From: Whitmania pigra
Lineage: Eukaryota; Annelida; Clitellata; Hirudinida; Haemopidae
NCBI GenBank assembly: GCA_021613335.1
Contig: JAJTWR010000463.1
Span: 169,501-233,500, forward strand
Direction of reading: 5' to 3'
Length of the DNA stretch: 64,000 nt
Positions 34,870 through 64,000 of this stretch are shown here, piece by piece. Below the pieces are notes generated by a model. The model searched no databases, was not told the DNA's origin, and saw nothing but the letters and a program-made list of their open reading frames with translations. Positions within the stretch are counted from its first letter, which is position 1, and the number at the start of each line of letters is the position of its first letter. Both the position numbers and the translations under genes were made by a program.

Positions 34870-35470
34870 GCATGTAGTTGTTAATCAGATGTTTGAAGTT
34901 CATCTAAAACTGGGGTCAACCAAATTAAATCTCAGTGAGAACTTAATTGATCGTAACCAGGCTGACACTGATTAATTAAAAGCAGGAACCAATTAAATTC
35001 TTGTTTCGCAACGCACCAATGGTTTCACAATGGTTTTCGTCAAGCTAATGCAAACTTCCACTTCAACGGAGGTTTTACGAATCAGTGGTTATTCGAAGTA
35101 GGCCACGCCATTACGCGTGGGTTGCGAAGAGCCAATAAGATAAAAAACAAACAAATATTTGAAGGAGAAAGCGACAAATAAAATCGATGACGTCACAAAA
35201 ATTAGGAAACGCGGGAGGTAATGTGGTGATGGATGAATGGTGGAAGAGGGTGGAAGTTATTTTTAGGGATTTGTGTTGAAGACATCGTTGAAGGATGCTT
35301 GTCTTTCAAAGGTTCTTGTTTCTGATTTAAGAGTTTTTTTCTGTTTCTCAACAGGCACATCTTTTGCTTGCAAACAAGCATAGTTAAGAACTCTGTATAG
35401 TTTGTTAATAATGCATTGATAAAAGAGTCACGTTACTAAGAAACATTTAATAGACAATTAATAATGATAT
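34870..35470. other. Intergenic, possible retroelement tail
   Basis: A short segment ending GCGAAGAGCCAATAAGATAA and then AAACAAACAAAT at about 35125-35157 resembles a retroposon 3' end. No partner copy was found in the window. No genes seen. Confidence 0.3.
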
Positions 35471-35477
35471 TTAATTT

Positions 35478-35565
35478 ATAAGAGGCGCCTTGGTTATCCT
35501 GAAGAGGTCTTGGGTGATGAGCTTGAGTGTCGGCTGAGACTGAATGATGGGAAGCAGTTCCATTA
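35478..35565 (+). repeat. GGCGCC-family dispersed repeat, short copy
   Basis: AGAGGCGCCTTGGTT, GAGTGTCGGCTGAGAC and GATGGGAAGCAGTTCCA match in order the segment at 50268-50385, with an internal deletion of about 30 bases. Confidence 0.65.
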
Positions 35566-35569
35566 TATA

Positions 35570-37920
35570 AAATATAATATTATATTATGATATATAATTA
35601 TGATACTTGGTCTGCTGAACGCGTGTTTGGCTTGTGGAATTTAGAGTATTGTTTGTAATCATCATCATCTCAGTTCTCAGAAATATTCCGAAAATATTAA
35701 AAAACAAAATTGCACTTCAAATGCGCTGCCTTCTAATCTGTTTTGAGATGTTTTCAAATTCCCGGCATGTATCGTTATCTTTTGCTTTTATATTTAGAAA
35801 TAATTTATGATGGAGAATGGCGAATGCATTAGATTTATTTCTCTTAAAAAGTTTTTTTTAATGTTTTCAAATTTACGGATCTTCACGAAGCAGAGATTGA
35901 GATGGTTGAATGAGGCAATTAACATCATCGGATGGAGATTAATTTGGATGCATCGATGTCAATTTAAAGAGATGATTCGAATAATTAAATGTTATGAATA
36001 ATAATAATAATGATATTAATAACAATAATGATAATAATAATAATAATAATAATGATGATAATAATAATCGCAAAGATCGATCGCGTGGCAAAATATGAAG
36101 AACGTGTCTGTCCAGACGGGTCTTTGTCTTTCGCTCGATTTACGATTTAAATTTGCGAGGCAACTTTCAAAGATGGAAAATCACGCAAAAGCCAAAATGC
36201 TAGGTCCACTGAGGTCTGCAAAGACTCAGACAAAGTGCTGTAAAGCTGTAAAGCTGTAAAGCTGTAACTGTGTCCTGGTTCATGGCCGTTTCACGTGGCG
36301 TCACAATCAGGTCCACATTATTGGTTCCTACATGAGGTGGTAAGATGGTAAGGGTAGTCGTGATGCATCGTGTTCGAAACCCAGCCCTTCGTCAGGAAAA
36401 ACGCTCCTCAGTAATTGAGGAAAGATGATTCAACGTTCCTTCACATCGGTTCACTCGGATGCTGAAAAGACCGGAAATCTACAACAATATGAGATTAAAA
36501 TCAATGCTTACTTCTTGTGATCGCTCGCGTATCTTAAGGCCAAAGAAAACTTCAATGCTAAAGCTTTTATTCCAAGAATAATAATTATAATAATAACAAC
36601 AATATTGCCATTACCAATAACAATAAAACATATAATAATAGCAGCACTATTATTGCGTTTCATAAATTCAATTACTGGCTTTTAAAGACATCCGGAAAGG
36701 AAAGTTCATTGCAAACAAAGGAAGGCCGTTGAAAGAAATAAAATAAAATAAAATAAAATCGTGGCACACTTTACAGAATGGAATATCAAAATGGTGTGAA
36801 TGAGGTGCTTGTGTGGTTGTTAAGTGAACCACACGTGATTGAAGGTTTCAGAGTGGCTTTAATTCAATTCGTACTTTAATTCAATTCGTACTTTAATTCA
36901 ATTCGTACTTTAATTCGTACTTCGAATCAAGTGGAATTGCTGTTATTTATTCTTATTATTTTGTTTTGTTTTCATAAACTTAATGGCTGGTAATGTAAGA
37001 TTTTAAATACTCTTATTATCATTAATTGTTAATTAAATATAGTGATTGTTATTAATTTAATTAATAAAGCTTTTAAAAATTAGTTAATTAAAAGCCAGTT
37101 AATTAAAATGGTCTGGTTCAAATAACCTTCAAAACTTAGTAATCTCAGAATATCGATAAACGAAATATTGATTTTTCAATCGAAAAAAACCATTGAAGAG
37201 TAAAAAGCTGAAAAATCAAAGTGACAATTTTTCTCAGATAGCATCACGAAAGCGTGATTACGTCTTTTTAAGTGTCGTTCCGTGTGACGTTGTGACGATG
37301 TGTGTGACTCTTAATGCCATTCGAACAAAATTTCATCACTGGATTTATTTTTATCTTCAAGGGTATCCTCATGAAGAAACTAATTAACATTTTAAATATT
37401 TTCTATTTATAGTGGTCCAATTATTGTCAGTTGAATGAGGGGGTTGACCTCCTGTGATTCAAGCGTATAAATTAATATAAATAATAATAATAATAATTAT
37501 AATATAACTAATAAATATAATAAATATTAATTGCCTCAAATATTCAAAGTAGAATTCTCATGTTTATTTAAAATCTATAGTTTGATTTGTATTATAACAA
37601 TGGTTTACAAAAAATCAAGTTGGAAGTTGTCCCTAATTTACTAACTGATTTAGGAGCAATTCGCGCCCCTGAAGCAAAAAATGACATCCATTTTTTTAAC
37701 TAGGTCAGGGTTTTTCTGTATTGATTTTAAAAAATTCTATTTTCTATTTACAGCCTTCTATTCATAACTACATTTTGATGATATTAATAGTTGATTTATG
37801 TGAGTAACATTTCACACGTAAAAATTATTTAACCGAATGTATTTATTAAATGTTACAAACATGGAATTATATTAAAAAATTTTATAAATGGAACTCTTGA
37901 TGCTTGTTGCGATAAAAAGT
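35570..37920. other. Intergenic AT-rich DNA
   Basis: Holds short AAT runs (about 35998-36068), three GTAAAGCT units at about 36238-36265 and three AATTCGTACTTT units at about 36866-36925. A GTGTTCGAAACCCAGCC segment at about 36371 looks like a pol III B box, but I see no clear A box. Open frames up to 64 codons have no motif. Confidence 0.4.
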
Positions 37921-37927
37921 GATGCGT

Positions 37928-40523
<2,596 letters not shown>

Positions 40524-42459
40524 CTTCTCATCACACTCAGGAACAAGGAAGCATCGACTGATAAGCTGGAGCATTTCCATCAACACGTGTTTTTAATTAA
40601 AACACTCACGATTAATTAATATTCATGAGTTAGCGTAATCAACAATGTTTTGTATAAAATATGATGATGTGCCGGTAGTAGTAATAGTTGGGCTTAAGCG
40701 TTATGTTTATAAGTTTTTATGCTCTTGCATTGTTTACATTAAGTTTGCATATTTGTAATGAAAAGAAGTTTTATGAAATAATTTACTAAATAATCATTAA
40801 AAAGAAAAAATTCGGAATCTTTAATCTTATTTTTCTGTTGCCTTTATTTTAATTTAAGCTTTTTCTAAGGAGGAAGACCCTTATCCTCAAATTACGTCCC
40901 TGTGTGAGAGAATCTTCATGCTTCGTTGATTTGCAGATCTTTTTCATTTTTAGGCGTAAATATAATTATGAATTGTTTTCCTGTTTGTACGATAGTTTGT
41001 TGTATGCTTGTTTGTTTATATGTTTGTATTTATGTCAATTAACAGAAAGTGAAAATGAAAATTAAAAAAAAAAGTAAACACACAAACCTGGTGACCTCTA
41101 AGAACTGGGTGGGTAGTTTCATCGGGAGTGGGTGACAGTCATTGTTCGATTGTGATGAGTCATGATTTTGGAGGATGGGGAGAATGGAGTTGAAAAATTC
41201 TTCTTCTGTCGTTCATTCACGTCCACGTGCACATCAACATCAACTTCACAGAGACTTAAATGCGCAACTTGTAATGGAGTTATCCCGGGGATCATCATCA
41301 TCATCAACATCATCGTCATCGTCATCATCATCGCCAGCTTACGAATTTATTAAAATTACTGATATTATTATAATAGTTATGATTATTGTTGCTGCTGCTG
41401 TTGTTGTTGTTGATGAGGATGTGATGACTGACATCGATATTCTATTTTTAAACATCTTCGCAGCTCCTTTATTGGTTGAGATTAAAAACTTTGCCAAGCA
41501 CGCTCAGTTGGCTCATAAGCCAAAAGTGAATGTTATAATTATAATTGCCGCCGACTGAACTCTATACATATACACATACATACACACATACGCACACACA
41601 CAATTATACACACGGACACACGTACGTGATCCTCGTGGAATCACGCACATTAGCACAAACTCTGCAGACGTATAAAGCGAGGATAACCACTCTTGAGTCG
41701 ATGTTGATGTCTTCTTGGTGAGGTTTGTTTTGTCGGGTTCTGTTTTCGTGTTCATCACGTGTTCAAGACTGGTAATGATTATAATAACTACATATATAAC
41801 ATACAATTATAACTCAAATAACATTATAATATAATAATAGTAATTATTATTAATAGTAGTAGTAGTAATAGTTATTGTAATCATAAGATAATTATTATTC
41901 TTATTATATTATAATAGTAACTATTACTATAACTAATATATTATATTGTATTATTAATAATTATTAATATATAATTATTATTATTGTTATTATTACTTGC
42001 AGTAGTAATAATAATAATAATAATATTAATAATAATGATGAACAATAAATATTGATATTAAATACAGCAATAATATCAACATATTAGTATTAATATAGGT
42101 TTTTATCTTGACAATAAATACAATAATAATAATAATAATAATTATAATAATAATAATAATAACATCAATAATTGTTCAAAAGGTTTCTATCATCTTACCA
42201 ACTCCAGTTTCCACAGGAAGGAATGAAATGCCATCTTGGTGGTTTGGTGGCACATTGATTTATCGATCCTTTGTACAGGCATCTTCTTCCTCTTCCTCCT
42301 CCTCTTCATCATCATCATCATCAGCAGCATCGAAAACATCATCATCATCATCGTCCAGTTTTACAGCTGACATCCGGATGTGAAGAAATAGAACTGTTGT
42401 TGTTGTTATTAAAAAATTAAAAAATAAACCAAAACATTCAAAAGAATTTGGAAAGGAAA
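40524..42459. other. Flank upstream of RECK, microsatellite-rich
   Basis: An ATC run lies at 41290-41335, a CA-rich tract at 41565-41625, AAT runs at 41820-42165 and TCC/TCA runs at about 42282-42350. Overlapping frames here are low-complexity. The RECK promoter should lie just before 42460, but no TATA box is evident. Confidence 0.45.
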
Positions 42460-63418
<20,959 letters not shown>

Positions 63419-63447
63419 GTTAGGAGGTGCTGTTTTATTATTAATCA

Positions 63448-63675
63448 TTTGTTTTAATTATTAATTTGTTTTAATTATTAATTTGTTTTAATTATTAATT
63501 TGTTTTAATTATTAATTTGTTTTAATTATTAATTTGTTTTAATTATTAATTTGTTTTAATTATTAATTTGTTTTAATTATTAATTTGTTTTAATTATTAA
63601 TTTGTTTTAATTATTAATTTGTTTTAATTATTAATTTGTTTTAATTATTAATTTGTTTTAATTATTAATTTGTTT
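63448..63675. repeat. 17-bp minisatellite, about 13 units, RECK intron 10
   Basis: Unit TTTGTTTTAATTATTAA with no variation seen until the last unit. It starts 30 bases after the donor of RECK exon 10. The rest of the window (63676-64000) is AT-rich intron with no exon seen. Confidence 0.95.
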
Positions 63676-64000
63676 ATTTTTTAAGGAGTTGCGATTAATA
63701 TTTTTCATATTTGTATTTTGTAAAGTATTTTATTTATTGCATTCATTTCATATTTATTTTAAATATTCTGTACAATTTTATTATTACATATTTTTTTAAT
63801 TTTTAGTTTATTCTACATATATAATTATATTTCATAAATGTAGCCAATACTTTGGATTATCAACATTATTTAAATTTTGAATTATCATTTAAATCGTAAA
63901 TTAATAAAAAATATTAACATTAAATAATAATATTTTTAGAAAAAAAATATAATTAGCTATGTTTACTTGAACTTGTTGCGAACATGATATCACAGAATAG

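Noticed and set aside
36340..36410. tRNA or SINE suggested by a GTGTTCGAAACCC box
   Set aside because: No clear A box or acceptor stem; no second copy in the window.

Overview
The window looks like nuclear DNA from an AT-rich, intron-rich invertebrate animal. It carries split genes with GT-AG introns, several classes of non-LTR retrotransposon, tRNA-derived SINEs and a very heavy load of simple repeats, mostly (AAT)n, (ATC)n/(GAT)n and (ATATT)n. The ERM and RECK genes point to Metazoa. I cannot fix the phylum; the AT- and microsatellite-rich texture would suit a lophotrochozoan, but that is only a guess.

Region 1 (1-7.5 kb) holds two nearly identical C2H2 zinc-finger genes in tandem, separated by arrays of a 64-bp minisatellite. 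A tRNA-derived SINE with a clean 13-bp target-site duplication sits at the predicted transcription start of the second copy. A 5'-truncated non-LTR retrotransposon (gag-like ORF1; ORF2 with APE endonuclease, reverse transcriptase and RNase H) follows the second copy. A rearranged fragment of a third zinc-finger copy lies at its 3' end. The SINE and the LINE share their 3' tail, and an isolated copy of the same tail with its own target-site duplication lies at 13.8 kb.

Region 2 (7.5-24 kb) has part of an Ig-domain gene on the minus strand, an R2-like retrotransposon remnant, two copies of a second tRNA-type SINE, a possible secreted His-rich protein exon with a decayed partner, and many minisatellites. 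Most of it is otherwise featureless AT-rich DNA.

Region 3 (24-35 kb) contains two intact multi-exon genes on the plus strand: a divergent ERM (ezrin/radixin/moesin) family gene of 13 coding exons, and EIF3M of 9 coding exons. All exon phases agree in both.

Region 4 (42.4 kb to the window end) is the 5' half of a RECK gene, assembled here from 10 phase-compatible exons covering the signal peptide and all five N-terminal cysteine-knot repeats. The gene continues past the window. Its introns are full of microsatellites, and one microsatellite is inside a coding exon and is translated as polyserine. The 12-kb third intron holds an intronless TFIIE-alpha gene on the opposite strand and a second, longer R2-like element. 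Exon coordinates are my reading of splice sites and reading frame, without transcript support.
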